Shown here: positions 33,801 to 46,200 of the stretch, piece after piece | Position numbering within the stretch: the first letter of the stretch is position 1 | How the letters are laid out: each line of letters opens with the position of its first letter | Assembly (NCBI RefSeq): GCF_040802235.1 | Contig: NC_133158.1 | Location: 40,428,001-40,492,000 of the forward strand | Reading direction: 5' to 3' | From: Manis javanica | Lineage: Eukaryota > Chordata > Mammalia > Pholidota > Manidae | Length of the DNA: 64,000 nucleotides | The notes under the pieces: generated by a model | The model's input: the letters and a program-made list of their open reading frames with translations, nothing else | The model's database searches: none | What the model was told of the DNA's origin: nothing | Made by a program: the position numbers and the translations under genes

Positions 33801-36800
33801 CACCACTTCTGAACCTATTCATCAGCTTGGATTATGCTAACAGAAAGAAGAATGCCAGAAAAGGCCTGTTCAGCTGGGAGTGCTCTGAGCATCACTGCCT
33901 GAGGAGCGGGAGCCTGCGGTGCGGGCCACAGCGCAGCTCTGTCACCACAGGTCACTCCCTGCTTGGCTTGGCTTGTCCACCGAAGCCTGCTTTCTTAAAC
34001 ACTGTGTCTAACTTTACCTGTGTTTTGAAGAGTGTAATCTGTAAGTGTGATTATATATTGTGTATTCTATATTGTGTGTGTGTGCACTCTATACATTGTA
34101 TATATACAAAGTAGGCCTGGCTTCCTTCACACAAGATTATGTTGTGTGTAACTGTGCATCATTTATTTTCATTTTTGTTCTGTCGTATGAATATACCACA
34201 CTGATCTCTTCTACTATTGATAGGTATTTGGACTTTTTCTATTTTTCTTGGCTATTATGATAATGCTGATGATAATATATATAGAATAGCTGTTTATTCA
34301 GCCATATGAAGGTGGGAATCTTGCTGTTTGCAAAAACGTGGTTGGACCTTGAGACCATTATGCTAAGTGCCATGAGTCTAAGTGCCATGAGTCAGACAGA
34401 GAAAAACACATACCATATGATTTCATTTATATGGGAAATCTTCAAAAACAAAAACTCACAGATACAGATTGGTGGTTGGCAGAGGCAGGAGGTGGGGAGC
34501 TGACAAAATGGGTGAAGGTGGTTCAAAGGCACAAATATCAGTTGTAAAATAACTAAGTCACGGGAATGTAATGTACAGCATGGTCAGTACAGTTACTAGT
34601 GCTGTCCTGTATATTTGGAAGTTGCTAGATCTTAGTAGATCTAAAAAGTTCTCATCACAAGAAAAATAATTGTAACTGTTGATGGGTGGTAACTAAGACT
34701 TACTGTGGTTGTCCTTTTGAAATACATAGAAAAATTGACTCACTGTGTTGTACACTTGAAACTAATATAATGTCATGTGTCAGTTATATCTCAGGTAAAA
34801 AAAGAACCCACCTCCAGTATGACCTCCACAGCAGGGCCTTTGTGGCTGCCTAGGCCATGTCTTTGTGTCACTTTACTCTGTCCCCCTTTTCACTATGCCC
34901 ATTGGTATCTGACACTGTCTTCTTATTTGTGTCTTTCTGGAAGTAGGCTCATCGAAGGCATGGGCCTTGTCTGTTGCATTCACCACTGCATCTCTTTTTT
35001 CGCTTGTGGAAAACATTTAATAATCCACAGGTTTTGCACAGGAGCCCAGTAACAAAGCATAAGGGAAATGCTGGAGTGGTGGGAGGGGCAGGTACTGGGC
35101 AAGAGGAGAGGAAGTTTCAGGTGTTCATTTGGTTCCAAAGCTGAAAGGAGTGACTTGGGACAGCCCTATTGGGGGCTGAGTGCCCTCAGGAGGGTCAGCT
35201 GTATTTGCCAGTTACTTGTTACCTGGGAGTGTAACTGGAAAGCTTGTATAATTTGGTAGCAGTTGGAAGTCACTTCACCACCACGTGCTTGGCAGAGAAG
35301 TAAAATTGGCATTTGCTCATTGGTATTTGGTTAGCTCATGGGCCACTTCCAGTCATGCTGGCCGAGTGGGGTACTCAGACCATTGCCCCAGGGCTTCAGT
35401 ACCTCGGGTACAGCACCTCAGAGCTTCAGATATGATGGTGAAGCAAATGCAGAGAGAAAAAGTATCACCTAGAATGTGATGATTTTGTGATTAGAATTGT
35501 AACCATGTACTTTTCGATTCATAAATCATGTAGCAAAATAGTGACCCAGGACAGACCTAAGCTAGGTTAGAACCGTATTTTCATGAGGACGATGAAATAC
35601 TTGAATTGTCCTGTGTTCTAAGGTGGAGAGTCGTCATGGCCCTTCATCGGGAATGCAGTGAGTGGCCGTGCTTCCTCTGGCGTGGGCCAGGCCAGTCCTC
35701 GGCCTTGGTCCCTCCGTCTCCTTAGGGGGAGTGCCAGTTCCAGTACAGAAGCCGTCTTACATTTAGTGACATCTCCCCTCCTGTTTCCCCATGTTCTCCA
35801 GAGGCTGACTCATAGGGGAATGGGTGTGATAGTGATGAACTGCTCTGCGTAGAAGCATTGCTGGCTGTTAACCTAGAACCTGCAGCTCTTCTAATGTCAG
35901 CAAGTAAAAAAAGAATTCTTACCAATGCCCTTTGGTGCACGTGTGCATGTGTTCCTGGGATCGCATTCCCCCAAGGGGAGTTGCTGGGCCTGGTACTTCA
36001 CAGCAGCCCTGTGTCCAGGGTGGTCTTACCAACCAGGCCTCTCATTTGTGCAGATATGCCTTCCTGGCAGCTCTAAGCTCAGGTTACTGGGTCATTCTCA
36101 TTGGGGTGGTGATGTAGCTCGCCTGTCCCATGGATAATAAGGCAGCCACCTTGCTGTATGTTTATTGGCCACTTAGGCACTTTGTTTTTGGTGCAGTGCC
36201 TGTTCAGGCTTGTGGTTGATTTTCCTTAGGGCTCCGTGTAGTGGTGGCACCTGTGCAGGTTCCTCCTTCCTCTCCGGCTGGCCTTCTCCCTGGAAGAATG
36301 TTGGCATCCGAGGGTCCTAAGTCTAATGCTCTTAATGTCACCAGTCTCTTCCTTTATGGTTCATGCTCTTTAGTCACTAACTCTTAGTCAGCCCTGTTTA
36401 AGAAGTCTTACACTGAAAGCATGAGGTTTCACCCACTGGGAGCTCCGGGAGCCCCTTTCAGCCGGGGCCTTAGGGAGCCTTCCTCACTAGGCAGGATCGA
36501 GCCCCTGTCCCGGGGTGGGGTGGGGTGGAGCTGAAAGGGTCCGGGACCAGCCCCCATCCTGGAGCCCATCCAGGGCCGCCTCCTTAGAACCAAAGACGCT
36601 CCTGTCACCCAGGAAGTTCCTCGGGATTCAGGAGCTCCGTGCTGGGAACTGGGAGCAGCTGTATTTGTATCACTTCACATGCCTCTTCTCCCCCTTCTGT
36701 CATACTTTGATTTTTGTATGTAGCATAAGATGGGAGGAAGTCTTATTTATTGGTGTTAAAGGTCAGTATTGTTTGTGGGAAGACTGACTGCCCTCCTTGT

Positions 36801-37211
36801 GGGGAGTGGGGTCAGGGCCTGCGTGGGCATCTCCATCCTGCCCCATTGGGATAGGCAGCTTCGGGCCAGTGCCAGGCCGCCTGTCTGACCACAACCCCTG
36901 CAGCCCTGGTGTGGCACTCCCGGCCCCCTCCAGGCTGTTGGCATTTTCATACACCTTGAGAGTCATCTTGTCACATTCAGCAAGCAGCAAACCTGTTGGG
37001 ACTTGGCTGAGGCATTGAGCTCAGTTTGAGGGGAGCTGATAACTTCATAATGTCAAGTTTTTTAAATTTAGGAACATGGTATAATCTCTGTTTAGTGACT
37101 TAAAGCTGCTACAGATCTTGCACATCTTTTAAAATCTTGTTTCTATGTGTCCCATTAATAATTGGTATTTTTAGATTTTCTAACTTGCTAATATATAAAA
37201 ACACAGTTCTA

Positions 37212-37258
<47 letters not shown>

Positions 37259-40200
37259 TGTATTCAGCAACATTGGCAGACTCCTTTTTCTAATAATTTA
37301 TTTTCAGATTCTTTGGGATTTTCTGTGAACATCAATAGCATCTGTGAATAATGACAGCTTTATTTCTTCTCTTCCGATCGAATGCCTTGCATTTATTATG
37401 TTCAGGGACTGGGTGATTTCCGTCTCCTCAGAGACCCAGCTGTAGGTTCCTGTGACCTTCTCTCCGCGTGCTTCCTCCAGGCTGTCCTGCAGCACTGGCC
37501 CTGCAGGGTGCGCATCGGTGGCCCGACTCCATCCTCCCGCCTGCCACCCTTCTTGTCTGTGGCCCGTCTCGCCTTCCCAAGTGTGTCCGCTGGTTTGCTT
37601 TCATTGCAGCCTCCCCTGTAAAACGAGGAGGGCCAGGGGCAGAAGTGGCATTTCTTAGCGGCAGCTTCTGAGAGAGAGAGCTAGACCTTATCTTTCAGCT
37701 ATTGCTCATCTTCTTAAATTGCTGAGAAATGCTGCTGCTGACAGGTTTCTTCCTGTTTTTATTTTCAGTGCTGAATCTGAGTTCTGTAGAACATCACATC
37801 TGTGGTGCTGAAGATGGACAGACAGCTAGGCGTACAGTGCTGTTGTATTTCATAATGCCAAGCTTTGGAAACAGCGCTGTTCATATCTCTAGTTTGTTAC
37901 GTTCAGAAGGGTTTGTTCCAACTCCCAAGATGGCAGGAAATGCCATTCAGTTGGAAACTAATATACTGTGTTTGATTTATGAGCTTTAATCCAAATAACC
38001 AGCAGGAGTATTTTGGAAAGACAGTGACCTCTTGTGTGTGTTTCTTCTTTTGTGATATGAGAGGTTTATACCTCTAAAATTCCTTAGTTTGCTGTTACAA
38101 AGAACTCATCATGGCTTGTATCAGAAGTGTAACTGAGACAGGCATTCACTTTGGACAAAGAGATTTAATCTGCTAACATGTATGCTATATAATGTATAGT
38201 TTTATATACTTTTTAAAGTTGTTTTGTTAAAATGTCAACATAGTATTCATTCTGTTTCCTAATGGTTTTACTTTTTAATTTCATAGAATTAACACTGAAT
38301 CCTCCAGAAGGAATTGTGGCAGGTAAGGTACCAAAGTTAACCTCTTTATAACTTACTTCTAATGCTGAAATTGCCTTCAGGTTAAAATGTGGAAATTTCT
38401 CTTTCCCTACAGGCCCCATGAATGAAGAGAATTTTTTTGAATGGGAGGCATTGATCATGTAAGTTAATCATATGTGTTGGTTTTTAAGACTTCCCTGGAG
38501 AGATTGGCCTGTGAATCACCTTTAGCAGGGGGGCTGTGCTCAGAAGTGTATGTTAGGAAAAAAGGCTAAGTGTTTCTCTAGCTCTTCTCCAGTCTGCTCA
38601 TCTGAAAGAAACCAGCACGAATGTTTATCCAAAGGAAATGAAAGTGTTTCCTTAGCTAGTAGGTCTGGTTGTATTAGGTATTTGTAGAATTTTAAAATAA
38701 CAAACTGAATATTTCGTGGCTGTGCTGGGTTAGCCGCAAGCTGTATGGGTGGCTTGGCTTCAGGAGGTTCCTAAGGGCCTGAGGCTTTGAGGGTGGGACA
38801 GGCTCCTGGCGGTGGGCACTGGGATGCGGGAGCCCCAGCCCTGCCCACTATGGCAGCCCCAGCCCTGCCCACTGTGGCGGGGGCTCCTTTTCCTCCCCTC
38901 GGCTCCTCCATTTCCATGCGCTTCTGTGGCTATGGCTTCTCCTTTTTCTGTGTGCTGAGCCCTGCCTACCGTGGTCCTGACCTGGAGACGCGGCTCAGTT
39001 CTGAGGGTGAGCAGTGTGGTTCCTCACCCCATTTGAGAAAGATTGTAAGTGAATTTCATGATGTTTCACTTACAGTGATGTTATTTGGAAAAAGCCACCC
39101 ATTGGGGGTGGATGCCCATTTCTAGGGCGTTCTAGAAGAATTGTGGAGTTTGCTGGAGCAAGTCAGAACTCTAAGGGTGAAATTCTGACCACCATCAAAC
39201 TGAGTGTGAATTTGCCCAGTGCTTATAGCACATTAATTCTTAATGAATTTCATGTTAGTCTGAGAAATAAATTGCTGCTAAAAATGGTGTCTGTGGAGGT
39301 TATATTGGAAAATTGATATGAAAATGTTTTTGGTAAGCAAAGTATTTTTTTTTAAATCATCAGTAAACACTTTGCAGAGGAAGTACAGCATGCCTAACAC
39401 CTGATAATTGGTAATAACCAAATTGCTTGGGCCTGTGACAGCCATTTTTTTTCTTTCAGATATTTTTGGCATGAGGGAGTCTTTACAAAATCTGATTCTG
39501 AATCTAATGTGTTGCGTCTGTAACCTTAGATCTGCTGTGATTGGATGTTGAGTCCCTTAGCAGCCAGTGTCCCACGTCTAATGGAACATGGCATTGTGCA
39601 CTTGCGTCAGGTATAGATCCTTTTATTTTGAAGGTGAAAGGAAATCAGATCATACAAATGTGATTTGTAACCTGCCCTTTTCATTTTAATACATTATGTA
39701 CATTCTTTTTGTGTTAACACAGACATATGTGCATGACATCAGGATGGCAGACCTGACTGGGTACCTAGATTATTGGAAGACCTTTCTGAGTAACAGACCT
39801 GACAGGAAGATACTCCCCTGTGCACATAAACAGTAGACTTACTTGGAGGCATTCTTGACTCTGTAGTATGGTGTTTAAAAGTATTTATTGTCAAAAGTCT
39901 GTTAGGGTAACTGTTACTAATTTTAGATAAACAGTATAAAATTCAACCAATATTTTGAAAACCTGTCTTAAAAAGTATTTAGATGCAAAGGCAACGAAAG
40001 CAAAAATAACTGGGACCACATCACACTAAAAAGCTTCTGCTTTTGCCATCCATAAAACAGAAAGGCAGCCTTCTAAATGGGAGAGCATATTTTTTTCCTT
40101 TTTTTTTTTTTATTAAGGTGTCATTGATATACATTCTTATGAAGGTTTCACAAGAAAAACAATATGGTTATTACATTCACCCTTATTATTGAGTCTCCCC

Positions 40201-43200
40201 CTCCCCAATACCCCATTGCAGTCACTGCCCATCAGTGTAGTAAGTTGCCACAGAGTCCCTATTTGTCTTCTCTGAGCTATGCTGTCTTCCCTGTGACCCC
40301 ACACACACCATGTGCACCAATCATGATACCCCACAATCCCCTTCTCCCTCCCTCCCCACCCGCCTTCCTACACTCTCCACTTTGGAAACCGCTGGTCCCT
40401 TCTTGGAGTCTGTGAGTCTGCTGCTATTTTGTTCCTTCAGGTTTGCTTTGTTGTTATACTCCACAAGTGAAGGAAATCATTTGGTATTTGTCTTTCTCCA
40501 CCTGGCTTATTTCACTGAGCATAATACCATCTAGCTCCATCCATGTTGTTGCAAATGGTAGGATTTGTTTCTTATGGCTGAGTAGTATTCCATTGTGTGT
40601 ATGCACCATGTCTTCTTTATCCATTCATCTACTGATGGACACTTAGGTTGCTTCCATGTCTTGGTGATTGTAAATACTACTGTGATAAACATAGGGGTGC
40701 ATATGTCTTTTTGAATCTGAGAACTTGTTTTCTTTGGGTAACTCCTAGGAGTGGAATTCCCAGGTCAAACAGTATTTCTATTTTTAGTTTTTTGAGGAAC
40801 CTCCATACTGCTTTCCACAATGGTGGAACTAGCTTACATTTCCACCAGCAGTGTAGAAGGGTTCCCGTTTCTCTGCATCCTCACCAGTGTTTGTTGTTCT
40901 TATGTGTTGGCCTAGTGTTTTCTATGTTGGCCTCCCTAACTGGTGTAAGGTGCTATCTCATTGTGGTTTTAATTTGCATTGCCTGATAATTAGTGATGTG
41001 GAGCATCTTTTCACGTGCCTATTGGCCAATTGAATTTCTTCTTTGGAGAAGTGTCTGTTCATATCCTCTGCCCATTTTTTAATAGGGTTATTTGCTTCTT
41101 GGGTGTTGAGGCATGTGAGTTCTTCATATATTTTGGATGTTAACCCCTTGTCAGTAATGTCATTTACAAATATATTCTGCCATACTATAGCATGCCTTTT
41201 TGTTCTGCTGATGGTGTCCTGTGCTGTACAGAAGCTTTTTAGCTTGATGTAGTCCCATTTGTTCATTTTTTAATTTTGTTTCCTTTGCCCGAGGAGATGT
41301 GTTCTTGAAAAAGTTGCTCATGTTTATATTCAAGAGATTTTTGCCTATGTTTTCTTTGAAGAGTTTTATGTTTTCATGACTTAACATTCAGGAGTTTGAT
41401 CCATTTTGAATTTAGTTTTGTGTATGGGTTTAGACAATAATCCAGTTTCATTCTCTTACATGTAGCTGTTCAGTTTTGCCAACACCAGTTGTTAAAGAGG
41501 CTGTCATTTCCACATGTTCGGGATATTGGCCTGTAATTTTCTTTTTTGTGGTGTCTTTGCCTGGTTTGGTATTAGAGTGATGCTGGCCTTGTAGAATGAG
41601 TTTGGAGTATTCCCTCCTCTTCTACTTTTTGGAAAACTTTAAGGAGGATGGGTATTAGGTCCTCACTAAATGTTTGATAAAGTTCAGCAGTGAAACCATC
41701 TGGTCCAGGAGTTTTGTTCTTAAGTAGTTTTTTGATTACTGGTAACTAACTGGTCTACTCAGATTTTCTGTTTTTTCCTGGGTCAGCCTTGGAAGGTTAT
41801 ATTTTTCTAGAAAGTTGTCCATTTCTTCTAGGCTATCCTGTTTGTTAGCATATAATTTTTCATAGTATTCTCTAATAATTCTTTGTTTGTGGTGTCTGTA
41901 GTGATTTTTCCTTTCTCATTTCTCATTCTGTTTATGTGTGTATACTCTCTTTTTTTCTTGATAAGTCTGGCTAGGGGTTTATTTTATTTTCTTGAAGAAC
42001 CAGCTCCTGCTTTCATTGAGTCTTTCCATTGTTTTACTCTTTCCAATTTTATTTATTTCTGCTCTACTCTTTATTGTCTGCCTCCTTCTATTGACTTTGG
42101 GCCTCATTTGTTGTTCTTTTTCTAGTTTTGTTAACTGTAAGTTTAGACTGCTCATATGGGATTGTTGTCCTTTCCTGAGGTAGGCCTGTATTGCAGTATA
42201 TTTCCCTCTTAGCATGGCCTTTGCTGTATCCCACAGATTTTGCGGTGTTGAATTATTGTTGTTTTTTGTCTCCATATATTGGTTGATCTCTGTTTTTATT
42301 TGGTCATTGATTCATTGATTATTTAGGAGCATGTTATTAAGCCTCCATGTGTTTGTGGGCTTTTTTTGTTTTCTTTGTGCAATTTATTTCCAGTTTCATA
42401 CCCTTGTGGTCTGAGAAGTTGGTTGGTACAATTTCAACTTTTCTGAATTTACTGAGGCTCTTTTTGTAGCCTAGTGTATGATCTATTCTTGAGAATGTTT
42501 CATGTGTACTTGAGAAGAATGTGTATCCTGCTCCTTTTGGGTGGAGTGTTCTGTAGCTGTCTGTTAGGTCCATCTGTTCTAATACATTGTTCAGTGCCTC
42601 TGTCTCCTTACTTATTTGCTGTCTGGTTGATCTGTCCTTTGGAGTGAGTGGTGTGTTGAAGTCTCCTAAAATGAATGCATTGCATTCTGTTTCTCCCTTT
42701 AATTCTGTTAGTATTTGTTTCACATACGGAGGTGATCCTGTGTTGGGTGCATAGATATTTATAATAGTTACAGCTTCTTGTTGAACTGACCCCTTTATCA
42801 TTGTGTAATGTCCTTCTTTGTCACTTGTTACTTTCTTTGTTTTGAAGTCTGTTTTGTCTGTTTGTCTGATACAAGTACTGCAACTCCTGCTTTTTTCTCC
42901 CTGTTAGTTGCATGAAATATCTTTCCCATCCCTTCACTTTTAGTCTGTGTATGTCTTTGGGTTCAAAGTGAGTCTCTTGTAGGCAGCATATAGACGGGTA
43001 TTGGTTTTTTTTCATTCAGTGACTCTATGTCTTTTGACTGGTGCATTCAGACCATTTACATTTAGGGTGATTATTGATAGATATGTACTTAACTGCCATT
43101 GCAGGCTTTAGATTCATGGTTACCAAAGGTTCAAGGGTAATTGGAAGAGCATATTTGCAAATGATATATCTGACATGGGGTTAATATCCCAAATATATAA

Positions 43201-46200
43201 GGAACTCAAACAACTCAGCGAAAAACAACAACAAAAATCAAAAAGCCATAATCTGATTTATAAAATGGGCAGAGGATCTGAATGGACATTTCTCCAAAGA
43301 AGAGAAGCAGATGGCCAGTAGACTCAAGAAATCACATGTGAAATCACTAACTGGAATCAAATTAGGGAAATGCTAACTGGAACCACAATGAGATATCACC
43401 TCACCCCTGTCAGAATGACTATCCAGGAAGACAAGAAGCAAAAAGTGTTGGCTTGGATGTGGAGAAATGGAACCTCCTGCACTGTTGGTGGGAATGTAAA
43501 TCAGTGGAGCCTCCATAGAAAACAGCATGAGGGTTCCTCAAAACACCAAAAGTAGAACAACCATGTGATCCAGCAATTCTATTCCTGGGTATTTATCCAA
43601 AGAAAATGAAAACACTGATTTGAAAAGATATATGTCCCCCTATGTTCATTGCAGCATTAGATACAGTAGCCAAATACGGCAGCAACCTAAGTGTCCATAG
43701 AGAATTGAATGGATAAATAAGGATGTGATATATAAATACACAGTGGAATACTACCGAGCCAGAGAAAGGAAGGAAATCTTGCTTTTTGTGACAGTGTAGA
43801 TGGACCTCTGGAGCATTATGCTAAGTGGAAGAAGGCAGAAGGAGAAATACAAAGGAGAGACACATGGGAAATCTAAAAACAAAACAAATGAGCAAATAAA
43901 AACTCAGATACAGAGAACAGATTGGTGGTTTGCCAAAATGACGGGGATGGGGGATGAGCAATTGGGGGAAGGAGGTCGGGAGCTATGCACTTGGAGGTAT
44001 ATAAGTCAGGTGTGGGGATGTCAGGACAGCCCTGTGATCATGGTCACTAATACTGCAGAGCATACTTGAAAGTTGCTGAGAGAGGAAATCTTAAAAATTC
44101 TTACCACAAGAAAAAGAAATTTGAAACTTTTTATGGTGACAGATAGTAACTATTTATTGTCATGTTGTTTTGCATTAGAAATACTGAATCATTATATTGT
44201 ATACTTGAAACTAATATTATATGTCAGTTGTACCTCAAAAAATGTAATTAGAACTTTTCTTAGGTAAAGCACTTTTGTATTTGAATAAGGTTTTTGCATG
44301 AATACGGAATTCCCCTGCTTCAAGATCTGGTGAGATTGTGGGTTTTGGTCCTATTCCAGAGCCTTTCACAAACAAGAGGCCGTTTACAGATGTACTTGAA
44401 TCATCTAGTAAGGAATTAACTGTGCTCCCATTGATGCTCTCACCCTCCTGTTTGGCAAACAGCTGGTGGGGTGTCCCTTCTTAGTGGTAGTTCAGTTGTT
44501 CTTTCTTTTTATTCTCTGCTTGTTTCCAGAGTTTCTTGCATGTTCCAGTGTTTCCAAAACCATACTTACCTTGTGTTCTGGAGTCTACTGCTGTCAGGAT
44601 GGCAGCCCTGCTCACCTGTGGGGCTTCTGTCTCTTCCCAGCTGTTCAGTGAAAAACTCCTTTTCAGATGTTTAGGCAGCAAAGACTGAGTGTCTGAGGAT
44701 ACAGGCACATCACAGGGGACCCCAGGTCTCCACCCTGAAAGAATGAGGTTGAGGGACTAGGATGGGGACACAGCAAATTAAAGAGCAGGAGAAGAGCTAA
44801 ATAATAACATTGCCTTAGCCTGTTCTCTGATTAAAGTAGAAAAGGACTCTTGCCTCAGCTTATGGGATGGCTTATCCTGCAGCCAAATAGAAACGGCCTG
44901 GAGCTTCTGGTCCAACTGAGGGCTGTGGGCCTCCAGAGCCGTCTGTTGCTGCCAGGGTCTTATGATCTGGGCCTTCACTTACTCAGATCAAAACAGATGT
45001 TCAGTTTCCCTTTAGACAAGTGGTTTCCCATTCCATCTCTTCCAGGCCCAGAGTCTGTGGCCAGCGAGAACTCACTGGCCTTGGCTGTGGGGCGAGGAAT
45101 TGTCTGTGGTTCTGTACCGTGGGGGTGGATGTGCCCCCAGGTCAGGGCCTGATCTGCAGGGTGGCTGCTTATCCTCAGGGCGAGAAAAGGCATGAAGCCC
45201 CTTGGGGTCTTGCTGCCCATTTCTGTCCTGCCCGTGTTCTTGAGATAGCTGGCCCTGGTGACCTCCCAGCCTGGCCATGGCCTAGCTGCCAGCCACTCTC
45301 CAGGCCTGGGGACTCTGGCGGCTGTGGTCAAAGAAGGGCCTTCCCCTTCCTGCAAGACTGGGGGCCCTTCTCTTGCTGGGCCTCATCCCGGCTACTGTGG
45401 GTGCACTTGGGTCCCCACTGGGTCCCAGCCTCGGGTGTGAGGACTCTAGACCATCACTTCCTCCGGTACTGCTTGGCCTGTGCTAGGTGGGAAGGTCACC
45501 ATCACAGCAGCCACCCACTGTCACGCTTCCTGGCTGCAGAGGCTATTGCACAGCTGCCCTTGTTAGTGTCGTGCCCACTCAGATGCGCCGGAGGCACCAG
45601 AGGAGGTAACTAGTCTGTTGTGCATGCTCTGGCTGGCAGGCCCAGGCTGTGGACCCCCACTGGAGAGGTGTTTCTTATCGCGACATTCACTGCAGTAGTA
45701 AATGGAAACGCCATTAACCAGCATGATCTGAAGAGCATCCGAACAGTGGACTCCATGTAGCACAAAAAGCTGGCATGCAGAGGTGTCCGTGTCGTGTCAC
45801 TGAGTGGAAAAGCATGTCACAGAGCGTTGTCAGCTGGGATGACTGTCCCTGGTGTGCGTGTGGTGCTGCTGGACACATTGTGGTTGTCCCACTGGGGCTG
45901 GGGGGTGGGGGGGTGCTCCTGCTGGCATCTAGTGGGCGGCTGTGCACACCCTGCAGAGTACGAGGCAGCCCCTCACAAGCAACGCAGAATCGTCTGGCCC
46001 AGGATGTCAGCACTGCCAGGTGGGGAAACCCTGGCACTTTCCCCAGTGTAAAATTTCTGACAGCTTTACTGAGAGAATTGTGTACCATAGGTTTTACATG
46101 TAGTAAGTATATAAGTCTATGATTTTAGTCAATTACAGAGCCCTACAGCCGTCAGCTACGTGGTCCAGTTTTAGAACGTGTCCCCAGAGGGCCCCATTCC

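Noticed and set aside
42337-42801. 154-codon minus-strand frame as a possible nuclease gene
   Set aside because: It is the endonuclease region of an L1 ORF2 in a truncated element, not an independent gene.
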